Assembly: GCA_929200335.1 (NCBI GenBank)
Contig: CAKMZG010000039.1
Location: 3,987 to 16,571, forward strand
DNA: 12,585 bases
Source: an uncultured Alphaproteobacteria bacterium
Lineage (GTDB): Bacteria > Pseudomonadota > Alphaproteobacteria > Rhizobiales > Rhizobiaceae
Direction of reading: 5' to 3'
Shown: positions 1 through 7,490 of the stretch, piece by piece
Layout: each line of letters opens with the position of its first letter
How positions within the stretch are numbered: the first letter of the stretch is position 1
Position numbers and translations under genes: made by a program
The notes under the pieces: model-generated
Told to the model about the DNA's origin: nothing
Databases searched by the model: none
The model's input: the letters and a program-made list of their open reading frames with translations, nothing else

Positions 1-262
1 CGTTCACACGCTCATAAGCACTCTCGGATGCATTGAGTTTTCGCACAACAGAGCTGCGAAATTGCGTTAAAATATGACGCATCGCTCCGACGAACAAATG
101 TTCTTTCGTGCCAAAATAGTGATGAGCAAGTGCAGATGATACACCTGCTTCTTTTGAGATTTGACTGACAGTGACATTTAATGAGCCAGCTTTACCCACC
201 TCGGCAATCGTTGCCTCAATAAGCGCTTTTCTGCGAATTGGTTCCATACCTATTTTAGGCAT
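1..262 (-). CDS. betI: Choline-responsive TetR-family repressor BetI (N-terminal part; gene continues past the left edge)
   Basis: The 87 visible codons begin MPKIGMEPIRRKALIEATI, the characteristic BetI opening (E. coli BetI begins MPKLGMQSIRRRQLIDAT, from memory). The TetR helix-turn-helix spans about residues 30-50 and ends in SSALAHHYFGTKE, the recognition-helix form I associate with rhizobial BetI. BetI is a cytoplasmic repressor of glycine-betaine synthesis and choline uptake genes, and choline relieves the repression. The ATG at 262 is supported by GGAGG (bases 270-274 of the complement) seven bases upstream. The gene is divergent from choX, with a palindrome and a good promoter between them, so autoregulation is likely. 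The ligand-binding C-terminal domain lies outside the window. The betA, betB or betC genes expected downstream cannot be seen. Confidence 0.93.
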   Translation of the reverse strand, partial: MPKIGMEPIRRKALIEATIAEVGKAGSLNVTVSQISKEAGVSSALAHHYFGTKEHLFVGAMRHILTQFRSSVVRKLNASESAYERVN

Positions 263-309
263 TTAGATACCTCCAGATCGATTTAAGGCTTAATGTTAAT
301 TTAATTTTT

Positions 310-338
310 GTTATATTTTTTTTTAATTGACTAGTCAA
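310..338 (-). promoter_or_regulatory. Sigma-70-type promoter of betI
   Basis: On the minus strand TTGACT (338-333) is followed by a 17-base spacer and TATAAC (315-310), a near-consensus housekeeping promoter at optimal spacing. It lies about 48 bases upstream of the betI start codon. The -35 box is inside the 14-bp palindrome at 326-339, so a protein bound there should block RNA polymerase. This is inferred from sequence; the transcription start is not known. Confidence 0.7.
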
Positions 339-339
339 T
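326..339. promoter_or_regulatory. Probable BetI operator: perfect 14-bp palindrome
   Basis: ATTGACTAGTCAAT is its own reverse complement. It lies between divergent betI and choX, 63 bp from the betI start and 137 bp from the choX start. TetR-family regulators bind such palindromes, and BetI is encoded next to it. The symmetry places a TTGACT hexamer on both strands. The one facing betI pairs with a good -10 box. The one facing choX (327-332) has only an AT-rich, non-consensus -10 region. Assignment to BetI is by position and symmetry, not by proven binding. Confidence 0.72.
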
Positions 340-354
340 CAAAAAAAGTGAAAT

Positions 355-383
355 TTGACTTCACAAATGCCGTTATTAATCTT
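355..383 (+). promoter_or_regulatory. Possible choX promoter
   Basis: TTGACT at 355-360 is followed by a weak AT-rich -10 candidate near 377-383 (TAATCT at a spacing of 16). It lies just downstream of the proposed BetI operator. The -10 match is poor, so this is only a candidate. The alternative -35 is the TTGACT inside the operator at 327-332. Confidence 0.3.
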
Positions 384-436
384 AAGATGCCCATAGAAGT
401 GATTTAAAAATCATGGTTTAAAAGCATTAATTACTA

Positions 437-459
437 GATCAATATGTATTAAATTGATC
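437..459. promoter_or_regulatory. Inverted repeat in the choX leader
   Basis: GATCAAT (437-443) and ATTGATC (453-459) form a perfect 7-bp inverted repeat with a 9-base spacer. It ends eight bases before the choX Shine-Dalgarno sequence (GGAGGA, 468-473). It could be a second regulator site or a small leader hairpin that affects ribosome access. It shares the ATTGA half-site with the operator upstream but is arranged differently. Confidence 0.35.
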
Positions 460-476
460 AGATATTCGGAGGAATA

Positions 477-1430
477 ATGAAAAAAATTATTAAAACTATA
501 TGTGCTGCAAGCATTATTACGCTTTCTCTAATGGCATCAGCTAATGCTGCCATGATGGAGCCAGAACAATGTAAGGCTGTTAAATTTTCTGATGTGGGCT
601 GGACAGATATCACCGCAACAACAGCTGCCACATCACAAGTTCTTAAAGCATTAGGCTATGAACCAGACGTAAAAGTTCTATCTGTGCCTGTTACTTATGT
701 ATCCCTATCCAAAGGTGATATTGATATTTTCCTTGGCAATTGGATGCCAACAATGGAAGGTGATATTGCAAAATACCGTGATGAGGGTTCTGTTGAAACA
801 GTTCGTACAAATCTTGAAGGCGCTAAATATACACTAGCGGTTAATAAAGTAGCTGCTGATTTGGGTATTAAAGATTTTGCAGATATTGCAAAACACAAAG
901 ATGCTTTAGATGGCAAGATTTATGGTATTGAGCCGGGCAATGATGGCAACCGCCTTATTCAAGATATGATTGATAAAGATGCTTTTGCTTTAAAGGGCTT
1001 TAAGGTAGTTGAATCATCTGAGGCTGGTATGTTGGCGCAAGTTGCACGCTCAGGAAAAAAGAAAACACCGATCGTTTTCCTTGGTTGGGAGCCGCATCCA
1101 ATGAATGCTAATTTTGAGATGAGCTATCTAACTGGTGGCGATGACTTCTTTGGTCCTAATTTTGGCGGCGCGACCGTGCATACCAACGTTCGTAAAGGCT
1201 ATGTTAGTGAATGTGCAAATGTTGGCGCATTGTTAAAGAACCTAGAATTTTCATTGACTATGGAGAATGAAATCATGGGTGCGATTCTTAATGATGGTAT
1301 TGATCCTAATAAAGCTGCCAGTGCTTGGTTAAAAGCCAATCCTGCCGCATTTATGTCTTGGTTAGAAGGTGTGAAAACCATTGATGGTGGCGATGCTGTT
1401 GCTGCTGTAAAAAAACATCTAGGTATGTAA
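477..1430 (+). CDS. choX: Choline ABC transporter periplasmic substrate-binding protein ChoX
   Basis: This 317-residue protein has a signal peptide (lysine-rich start, hydrophobic core, probable cleavage after about residue 24-25 in SANA-A) and a type II periplasmic binding fold. The choline cage described for Sinorhizobium meliloti ChoX is present at a constant offset of one residue from the numbering I recall: W42 and D44 (VGWTDIT), W89 (LGNWMP), Y118 (GAKYTL), N155 (EPGNDGN) and W204 (FLGWEPH). C32 and C246 match the positions of the known ChoX disulfide. It should bind choline in the periplasm and deliver it to ChoW for osmoprotection or catabolism. GGAGGA lies three bases before the ATG, a slightly short spacing. 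The gene is divergent from betI and is followed by a terminator before choW. Confidence 0.95.
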   Translation: MKKIIKTICAASIITLSLMASANAAMMEPEQCKAVKFSDVGWTDITATTAATSQVLKALGYEPDVKVLSVPVTYVSLSKGDIDIFLGNWMPTMEGDIAKYRDEGSVETVRTNLEGAKYTLAVNKVAADLGIKDFADIAKHKDALDGKIYGIEPGNDGNRLIQDMIDKDAFALKGFKVVESSEAGMLAQVARSGKKKTPIVFLGWEPHPMNANFEMSYLTGGDDFFGPNFGGATVHTNVRKGYVSECANVGALLKNLEFSLTMENEIMGAILNDGIDPNKAASAWLKANPAAFMSWLEGVKTIDGGDAVAAVKKHLGM

Positions 1431-1462
1431 TACCATAGGCATGTAATACCATAGGTATGTAA
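1421..1462 (+). repeat. 16-bp tandem repeat across the choX stop codon
   Basis: Two 16-bp units (1421-1436 and 1437-1452) differ at one base, and a 10-bp partial third unit follows (1453-1462). Each unit contains GGTATGTAATACC or a one-base variant, itself a small inverted repeat. The repeat duplicates the last Gly-Met-stop of choX, so stop codons recur in the trailer. It probably arose by local slippage or unequal crossing-over. Confidence 0.85.
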
Positions 1463-1470
1463 ATTACTTT

Positions 1471-1499
1471 AGGCCGGTCAATCTTGGCTGGCCTTTTTT
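1471..1499 (+). terminator. Rho-independent terminator between choX and choW
   Basis: AGGCCGGTC (1471-1479) pairs with GGCTGGCCT (1486-1494) through nine pairs, two of them G-T, around a six-base loop. Six T residues follow (1494-1499). It lies 40 bp after the choX stop and 25 bp before the choW start. It should terminate most transcripts, giving more binding protein than permease, unless choW also has its own promoter. Confidence 0.85.
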
Positions 1500-1523
1500 A
1501 ATCAATAATATTGGGGAGGTTCT

Positions 1524-2363
1524 ATGCAGTGGTTGGAAGCCTATAAGATACCCATAGGCAAATGGGCAGAAAAATGCGTTGATTGGTTATCAGAAAATGC
1601 GGGATGGTTATTTGATGCAATAGAAGTTTTTTTAAACACTATTATTTCTTCGCTTCTAACGATTTTGCAATATCCCCCGAATTATATCATCATTGCTTTG
1701 ATTTGTGCGGTGACCTATTTTCTGCAACGCTCGCTTGCGCTTACTGCTGCAATTCTTCTAGGGCTGTTATTCATTGTTAATCAAGGTTATTGGGAAGGCA
1801 CAACAGAAACTCTATCTTTAGTTCTAGCCTCAACTTTTGTGTGCATGGCGCTTGGGGTTCCCAGTGGCATTTTTCTAGCCCATAGACCGCGATTATATAA
1901 ATGCTGCCAGCCAATTTTAGATCTGATGCAGACGCTGCCGTCTTTTGTTTATCTTATTCCAGCCATCATCTTTTTTGGCCTAGGCTTAGTGCCAGGTCTT
2001 GTGGCAACGGTTGTATTTGTTATTCCTGCGCCTATTCGCTTAACTCAGCTTGGCATTTCATCAACCCCTGAAGAAATGCTGGAAGCAGGAGATGCTTTTG
2101 GTGCTACAAAATTTCAAAAATTAATCACCATTGAGTTGCCCTCAAGCATGCCGCAAATTATGGCAGGGCTTACCCAAACCATCATGTTGTCTTTATCCAT
2201 GGTTGTCATTGCTGCACTTGTGGGTGCTGATGGCCTTGGAGTGCCAGTATTGCGCGCTTTAAATACAGTTAATACAGCGCTAGGTTTTGAAGCTGGTTTT
2301 GTCATTGTTGTTTTGGCGATAATGTTAGACCGCATTATGCGCCAAAGGAAACATCAAAAATAA
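1524..2363 (+). CDS. choW: Choline ABC transporter permease ChoW
   Basis: This 279-residue inner-membrane protein has about six hydrophobic segments after an amphipathic N-terminal stretch, the size and profile of the ChoW/ProW family. The loop that contacts the ATPase is present at about residues 186-206 (EEMLEAGDAFGATKFQKL, then ELP), matching the EAA motif of ABC permeases. QTIMLSLSMVVIAALVGADG is typical of betaine/choline permeases. GGGGAGG at 1513-1519 supports the ATG at 1524. It should form the membrane channel for choline delivered by ChoX. The matching ATPase gene choV, which I expect directly downstream, is not there. Instead the gene ends five bases from the convergent RND pump gene. 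Confidence 0.93.
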   Translation: MQWLEAYKIPIGKWAEKCVDWLSENAGWLFDAIEVFLNTIISSLLTILQYPPNYIIIALICAVTYFLQRSLALTAAILLGLLFIVNQGYWEGTTETLSLVLASTFVCMALGVPSGIFLAHRPRLYKCCQPILDLMQTLPSFVYLIPAIIFFGLGLVPGLVATVVFVIPAPIRLTQLGISSTPEEMLEAGDAFGATKFQKLITIELPSSMPQIMAGLTQTIMLSLSMVVIAALVGADGLGVPVLRALNTVNTALGFEAGFVIVVLAIMLDRIMRQRKHQK

Positions 2364-2368
2364 ATATA

Positions 2369-5300
2369 TTATTCCGCAGGCACATTGCTAATTGGTGAAA
2401 TGTTTGCATCTGGTTTGTTATTAGGCGTTTCAACCTTGCGGTTGGCTCGTTTTTCACCCAGCATTAGCATAGCGGGTGTGACCAAAAGCGTTAATATTGT
2501 TGCAAAAACCAATCCACCGGCAATGGCGCTTGACAGCTCTGTCCACCACTGTGTCGATGGTGCACCATAGATAATTTCACGGGTATAGAAATTTATATTC
2601 AAGCCAATAACCATTGGCATTAATCCCAATGCGGTAGTGATGGAGGTTAGTAGTACAGGGCGTAGACGTTGAGCACCGGTTCGAAGTGCCGCCTCTAAGG
2701 GCCGCATCCCTAGGGTTTTAAGATTGTTATAGGTATCAATTAAAACAATGTTGTTATTTACCACAATGCCAGCGAGCGAGATTATCCCAATACCACCCAT
2801 AACTACACCAAAAGGGCGACCTGTAATCATCAATCCGATTAATACTCCACCAATAGAAAAAATAATCGCTGACATCACTACAAAGGACTGATAGAAACTG
2901 TTAAACTGGATGAGTAAAATAGCAAACATCATCAAGATAGCTCCCACAAATGCACTTCCTAAAAAGATCATAGCATCTTGTTGATCTTGAGCCTCACCGG
3001 CAAATTTCCATTCAACATTTTCTGGCAAATTTAGCTTTTTAAGCTCTGCTCTTAGGGCTTTGGTTTGGGTATCCGCCAATAGGCCGGGTGCTACATTGGC
3101 CTCAACAGAATAAATTCGTTTTTGATCGATACGTTTGATTTGCCCAGAACGTGGAACGGCTTCAAAGGTTACAAAATTTGAAATTGGTATCAATCCAGAT
3201 GAAGTGGGAACGCGCAAATTTTGTAATTCTTGAAATGTGCGGTCTTCAGCTGGAAATCTAAGGCGAATATCAATGGCACCATCGGCATCACTTGGACGAT
3301 AATCAGAAATTTTAATGCCCTGAGTAAGCAATTGCACGGCTTGGCCAAGTAGACTTACATCCGCACCAAAACGAGCAGCTTCTGAGCGATTAACTTTAAT
3401 ATTCCACTCCACACCTGGTAGTGGGCGAGAATCCGTTACATCGGTAAAACCGCCAATTCTTTCCATGGATTCTAAAATCATATCGACGCTTTTTTCGCGC
3501 GCTTTATCATCAGAGGAAATCACTCGTAAATTAATTGGCTTGCCTGAAGGGGGGCCTTGCTCTTGTGCTGCAACCTGTACGTCAATACCAGCGATGTTGC
3601 TCATATCTTTACGAATACGCACACCAATTTCATCAGATGTGATTCTCTTATCCCAATCTAATAATTCTAATTGAATCGTGCCGATAACCTCTGCTGCATC
3701 TTGGCCTTTGCCAGCTGAAGAACGGGCATATACGCTAGCAATTTCATCATAATTGAGTAAGCGATTTTCAACCACTCGTACCAAACGATCACGCTCATAG
3801 ATGGAGAAATTATCCTTAGCGCGCACTTGAACCTGCATGAAGTCTGGTTCAATGGATGGGAAGAAGTTAACCCCATTGCCAAATTGACCATAAGCAGCAA
3901 AACCACCAAGTAACAGTAAAATTGCACATAAAAGCGTTGCAACAGGCTGTAGAATAGCAAATTGTAAAATGCGAATATAAGCCCCTGTGAAGCCCTTTAT
4001 TTCTCTGGGATCGCCAATCTCTGCAGCATATAATTTTTGTTTATCCTCTGCAGATTGCGGTTGGCGTTTGCCAATGATACCACCTAGAACGGGTATGAAA
4101 ATTAAAGCCATGAAAAGCGATGCTCCAAGGGTGAGCAAAACGGTAATAGGCAAATATTTCATGAATTGTCCGATGATGGCATCCCAGAATAATAGGGGCA
4201 AGAAAACTGAAAGTGTAGTAGCGGTGGAGGCTATGATAGGCCATGCCATGCGTTTAGCCGCATAGGCATAGGATTGTTTTGCATCAAAGCCTTCTTGCAA
4301 TTTTCTATCGGCTAATTCTACTGTCACAATGGCACCATCAACCAGCATACCTACCACTAGAATAAGCGCAAAAAGCACCACGATATTCATGGTATAGCCA
4401 AGCATCCAAATGCCGGTAACGCCCGCTAGAAATGCCCCAGGAATAGCAAGGCCAACCAAAAGCGCTGAGCGCAGTCCAAGCGCCCACACCACGACGATCA
4501 TTACTAAAATTATAGCGGCAATAACATTTGCTTCAAGATCATTAAGCATACTTTTAACGGTTTGGCTTTCATCTTGTAGATAGTTAATCTTGATGGTTTC
4601 AGGCCATTCTTCTTCTGCCTCTTTAATGACAGTTTTAACCTGCTCTAGGGTTTCAATGATATTCGCGCCAACTCGTTTTTTGACTTCTAAGGCCAGCGCT
4701 GGTTTGCCATTAATTCGTGCAAAACTATCAGGGTCTTGATAGGTTCTGCGTACTGTTGCCACATCACCAAATGTTACAATGCTATTGCCGCGTACCTTAA
4801 TCGGCATGGCCATAACATCTTGCTCATTTTCAATTAAGCCTGGTACTTTTAAGACCAAACGCCCCGCACTGGATTCAATTCCGCCAGCGGTCACAAGGCG
4901 GTTGTTTTGGGATACTTGTCGAATTAATTCATCAAAGCTTAGATTATAGGTTTCAAATACCGTAGGATCGATAACGACTTCCATCAGTTCTGTTCTAGCG
5001 CCCCCAACATCAACTTCTAGTACACCAGAAACGGCTTCAATTTTATCTTTAAGATCATCAGCAATTTTATTTAAAGTTCGCTCAGGCACCGCGCCAGATA
5101 AAATTATATTCAATACTGGGAAAAGGGCTGTATTTACCTCATTGACAGTGGGGTCATCGGCATCAGCTGGCAACTCATGTTTTGCCTTATCAACGGCTTC
5201 GCGGACTTTTTCCAAAGCTTCTTCTAAATCAAACCCTGCCTCAAATTCTAAGGTTACAGAGGCATAGCCTTCTCCAGCGCTGCCATCCATTTTTTTGATG

Positions 5301-5530
5301 CCAGAGATATTGCCAAGTTCAGCTTCAAGGGGTTCAACCAATAATCGTTCGCTGTCTTTAGGTGAAATTCCCTCTAAGGTTGTCACCACATAAAGTACAG
5401 GAATAGGAACCTCAGGGGAGCTTTCTTTTGGAATAGATGTATAAGAGATGACACCCAAAATTAAAATTAAAATGAATGAAAAAGTGACAATTCGTGTTCG
5501 CGAAAAAGCAGCGTCAATAATTGCGTACAT
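2369..5530 (-). CDS. RND-family efflux pump inner-membrane transporter (AcrB-like)
   Basis: This intact 1053-residue protein has the two-repeat RND layout: TM1 at about 13-33, a periplasmic region to about 333, TM2-6 at about 335-485, TM7 at about 525-545, a second periplasmic region to about 850, and TM8-12 at about 852-1025. It resembles the HAE-1 (multidrug) branch in length. By alignment to AcrB from memory, the proton-relay positions are D398 (AcrB D407), G399 (D408), N925 (K940), R955 (R971) and T962 (T978), so two of five charged or polar residues differ. It should be the proton-driven pump of a tripartite exporter. Its ATG overlaps the adaptor gene stop (TAATG), indicating translational coupling. 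The substrate is unknown, and no outer-membrane channel gene is in the window. Confidence 0.9.
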   Translation of the reverse strand: MYAIIDAAFSRTRIVTFSFILILILGVISYTSIPKESSPEVPIPVLYVVTTLEGISPKDSERLLVEPLEAELGNISGIKKMDGSAGEGYASVTLEFEAGFDLEEALEKVREAVDKAKHELPADADDPTVNEVNTALFPVLNIILSGAVPERTLNKIADDLKDKIEAVSGVLEVDVGGARTELMEVVIDPTVFETYNLSFDELIRQVSQNNRLVTAGGIESSAGRLVLKVPGLIENEQDVMAMPIKVRGNSIVTFGDVATVRRTYQDPDSFARINGKPALALEVKKRVGANIIETLEQVKTVIKEAEEEWPETIKINYLQDESQTVKSMLNDLEANVIAAIILVMIVVVWALGLRSALLVGLAIPGAFLAGVTGIWMLGYTMNIVVLFALILVVGMLVDGAIVTVELADRKLQEGFDAKQSYAYAAKRMAWPIIASTATTLSVFLPLLFWDAIIGQFMKYLPITVLLTLGASLFMALIFIPVLGGIIGKRQPQSAEDKQKLYAAEIGDPREIKGFTGAYIRILQFAILQPVATLLCAILLLLGGFAAYGQFGNGVNFFPSIEPDFMQVQVRAKDNFSIYERDRLVRVVENRLLNYDEIASVYARSSAGKGQDAAEVIGTIQLELLDWDKRITSDEIGVRIRKDMSNIAGIDVQVAAQEQGPPSGKPINLRVISSDDKAREKSVDMILESMERIGGFTDVTDSRPLPGVEWNIKVNRSEAARFGADVSLLGQAVQLLTQGIKISDYRPSDADGAIDIRLRFPAEDRTFQELQNLRVPTSSGLIPISNFVTFEAVPRSGQIKRIDQKRIYSVEANVAPGLLADTQTKALRAELKKLNLPENVEWKFAGEAQDQQDAMIFLGSAFVGAILMMFAILLIQFNSFYQSFVVMSAIIFSIGGVLIGLMITGRPFGVVMGGIGIISLAGIVVNNNIVLIDTYNNLKTLGMRPLEAALRTGAQRLRPVLLTSITTALGLMPMVIGLNINFYTREIIYGAPSTQWWTELSSAIAGGLVFATILTLLVTPAMLMLGEKRANRKVETPNNKPDANISPISNVPAE

Positions 5531-6735
5531 TATTCTGTCTTTTCTGTTGTTGTGTTTTCATTAGCAGGTTTGGCTTGTTTTTTTGCCTCAACTGCCATGG
5601 CTTCTTCTGGTACCGCAATAACTTCTTCACCGTCTTTTACGAAACCTTGCCCAATGCTAATAATTTTCACTTGGTCATCTAAGCCTGAAACCCAAAGGCC
5701 ATCGGTTTGGGCGCGGATAATATTAACCTTGTGAAAGACGACGCGGTTATTCTCATCTACGGTCTTAATGCCCAATATACCATCAGCATTAAGCGAAAGA
5801 ATAGCTGGTGAAATAAAATGTCCCTGAGCCTCAAGAGTTGGAATGCTGACAGTAGCGCTCACACCTGTTGCAATGTTTCCTTCAGTATTATTAACAATAA
5901 TTTCAGCAAGGAATGTGCGTGTCTCAGCATTGGCACTATTGCTTACAAAGCTCACTTCACCTTCAGCCGTCTGACCGGTGATGAAATTTATTGTCGCTTT
6001 TTGCCCTGTTTTAATTTGGCTGAGCGATTGTTGTGGCACTTGAATGCTAATAGTGAGTGGGTCATTATCAACCACCTTACCAATTTCAGCACCTGCCTGG
6101 ACAAATTCACCTTGATCGATGGATAGGCTTTCTAGGCGGCCTGTAAAAGGCGCTGTTACGGTAATATTGGATAGGTTTTCTTTAGCCGATGAAACTTGTG
6201 CCTCAGCTGAAACCATAGCAGATTTAGCATCATTCACCCGTTTTGTGGTGGCAACGCCTTGATCTAATAATTTTTTTGCATTTTCATAATCAATGGTGGT
6301 GCGGCGTAGTTCTTCTTCTGCGCGCTTAACCTCAGCTAATTTTTGTGGGGCATCAAATTTTGCCAAAACCTGCCCTTCTTTGATTAGTTGACCCTTTTGC
6401 ACCATCAACTCTACAATATTACCAGAAGTTTCAGCACGAATTATAGTTTCTCTATCGGGTAGAGCTTGGCCTTCCGCGTTAAAGGATAGCGTCACAGGTT
6501 TAGCTACAGAATCGCGTATGGCTACAGAAAGTAATTGTACTTTTTCAGCTGCTGTTTTTTCATCCTCATCCGTTTGGGAGGGGACAATAAAGCCACTGCC
6601 CATCCAACCTAATAAAAGCAGAACCAAAAAACCAGCAATCCATTTTGCGCGTTCTGATCCCTTATCAGAATAGAATTTCAACGGCTCAGCAGGAATAACC
6701 TCATCAGCTTCAATGTTATGATTTTCTGGTTGCAT
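5530..6735 (-). CDS. RND efflux periplasmic adaptor (membrane fusion protein, HlyD/AcrA type)
   Basis: This 401-residue protein has a short cytoplasmic start, one membrane span at about 32-51 and no lipobox cysteine. It is therefore anchored by a transmembrane helix rather than a lipid. The two lipoyl half-motifs are clear at about residues 98-126 (ETSGNIVELMVQKGQLIKEG) and 192-224 (APFTGRLESLSIDQGEFV). They flank an alpha-helical hairpin rich in Lys, Glu and Ala (about 130-190). Beta-barrel and membrane-proximal domains follow, with a Lys/Glu/Thr-rich tail. It should bridge the inner-membrane pump and an outer-membrane channel. AGGA (complement of 6744-6747) lies eight bases before the ATG. 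The stop codon overlaps the pump start by one base. It lies 85 bp downstream of the regulator gene on the same strand. Confidence 0.92.
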   Translation of the reverse strand: MQPENHNIEADEVIPAEPLKFYSDKGSERAKWIAGFLVLLLLGWMGSGFIVPSQTDEDEKTAAEKVQLLSVAIRDSVAKPVTLSFNAEGQALPDRETIIRAETSGNIVELMVQKGQLIKEGQVLAKFDAPQKLAEVKRAEEELRRTTIDYENAKKLLDQGVATTKRVNDAKSAMVSAEAQVSSAKENLSNITVTAPFTGRLESLSIDQGEFVQAGAEIGKVVDNDPLTISIQVPQQSLSQIKTGQKATINFITGQTAEGEVSFVSNSANAETRTFLAEIIVNNTEGNIATGVSATVSIPTLEAQGHFISPAILSLNADGILGIKTVDENNRVVFHKVNIIRAQTDGLWVSGLDDQVKIISIGQGFVKDGEEVIAVPEEAMAVEAKKQAKPANENTTTEKTE

Positions 6736-6820
6736 TATGTTTATCCTAAATTTCCATTTTGATTTGATCCGCTAAGCCATGTGTAATGATTGTTGTGCTT
6801 AGTTATCTTATGTTTTAATA

Positions 6821-7315
6821 TTATTCGGGCTTTGCTAGGGTTTTTTGAGAATTAATTAAATTAACCATCATGGCGTCATAAAAATTTATATAGTCTTTAA
6901 GACGCTTTTCAATTTCCAATATATCTTGGGGTTTATCTGTTTGATCTGAAATATCGCGTAAAGATGTCAATGTTTCATTAATTTCATTTTTTGCGCGCTC
7001 CATTCGTCTAACTACACCGCTAATCATTGTTGCATAGGGGTTGTCTGCTAACTGAAAATAGTCTTGACGCTCGCCAGATTTTGAAAACCGCTTAATCAAG
7101 CCGCGTTCTTCTAAGAATTTTGCATTAGAGCTAACACTGCCGCGACTAACTTGTAATTGGGTCGCCAAATCTGTAAATGAAATCTCGGTGCCGTCAAAGA
7201 CTAATAATCCAAACATACGGCCTGCAATTCGAGGCATACCTTCCATTTGGATGACCATTCCGATTTTTTCAATGAATTCTGTTCGTGCATCTATGATTGT
7301 TTTATCATTAGGCAT
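6821..7315 (-). CDS. GbsR/MarR-type winged-helix regulator, probable controller of the adjacent efflux operon
   Basis: This 164-residue protein resembles GbsR-like regulators. The opening FIEKIGMVIQMEGMPRIAGR, with the G-(L/M)-PRIAGR motif, is typical of that group. A winged helix follows at about 45-80 (FTDLATQLQVSRGSVSSNAK recognition region, then LIKRFSKSGERQDYF wing). A helical C-terminal dimerisation part ends the protein. GbsR of Bacillus is a choline-sensing repressor, but most relatives sit beside transporters. Here the gene is first in line with the adaptor and pump genes, so local control is the simplest inference. I place the start at ATG 7315, which has a weak GGA seven bases upstream. 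A TTG at 7327 would add four residues. The ligand is unknown. Confidence 0.82.
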   Translation of the reverse strand: MPNDKTIIDARTEFIEKIGMVIQMEGMPRIAGRMFGLLVFDGTEISFTDLATQLQVSRGSVSSNAKFLEERGLIKRFSKSGERQDYFQLADNPYATMISGVVRRMERAKNEINETLTSLRDISDQTDKPQDILEIEKRLKDYINFYDAMMVNLINSQKTLAKPE

Positions 7316-7490
7316 GTATAAATCCAAACTATAGCCAATTCAAAATAAAATGTTTTAGCTTTATCAATATTTAAAATTTCATGAGGCTGTATAACACGTA
7401 ATTTAAAACTGTAAAGTTTGTTTAGTATAAAATGAACAAATTGTAATCTAGGCTTCACGGGTAGTTTGAGGAAGAAATAGCAAAGCGAAC
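7316..7490. other. Intergenic region upstream of the efflux regulator; nothing recognised
   Basis: This AT-rich stretch should contain the minus-strand promoter of the regulator-adaptor-pump unit. I found no convincing -35/-10 pair at standard spacing and no strong operator palindrome. An open frame on the minus strand across this region overlaps the regulator start and has no coding character. From about 7491 the sequence becomes a dispersed repeat. Confidence 0.5.

Noticed and set aside
477..1430. Glycine-betaine binding protein (ProX/OpuAC) instead of ChoX
   Set aside because: All choline-cage residues of ChoX occur at a constant offset and the gene is next to betI, so choline is the better call.
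1421..1462. CRISPR-like repeat
   Set aside because: Units are 16 bp, contiguous without spacers, and clearly a tandem duplication of the choX gene end.
3667..4265. Several open frames of 60-100 codons inside the RND pump gene
   Set aside because: They are out-of-frame shadows of a clearly coding, intact gene and show no domain or start signals of their own.
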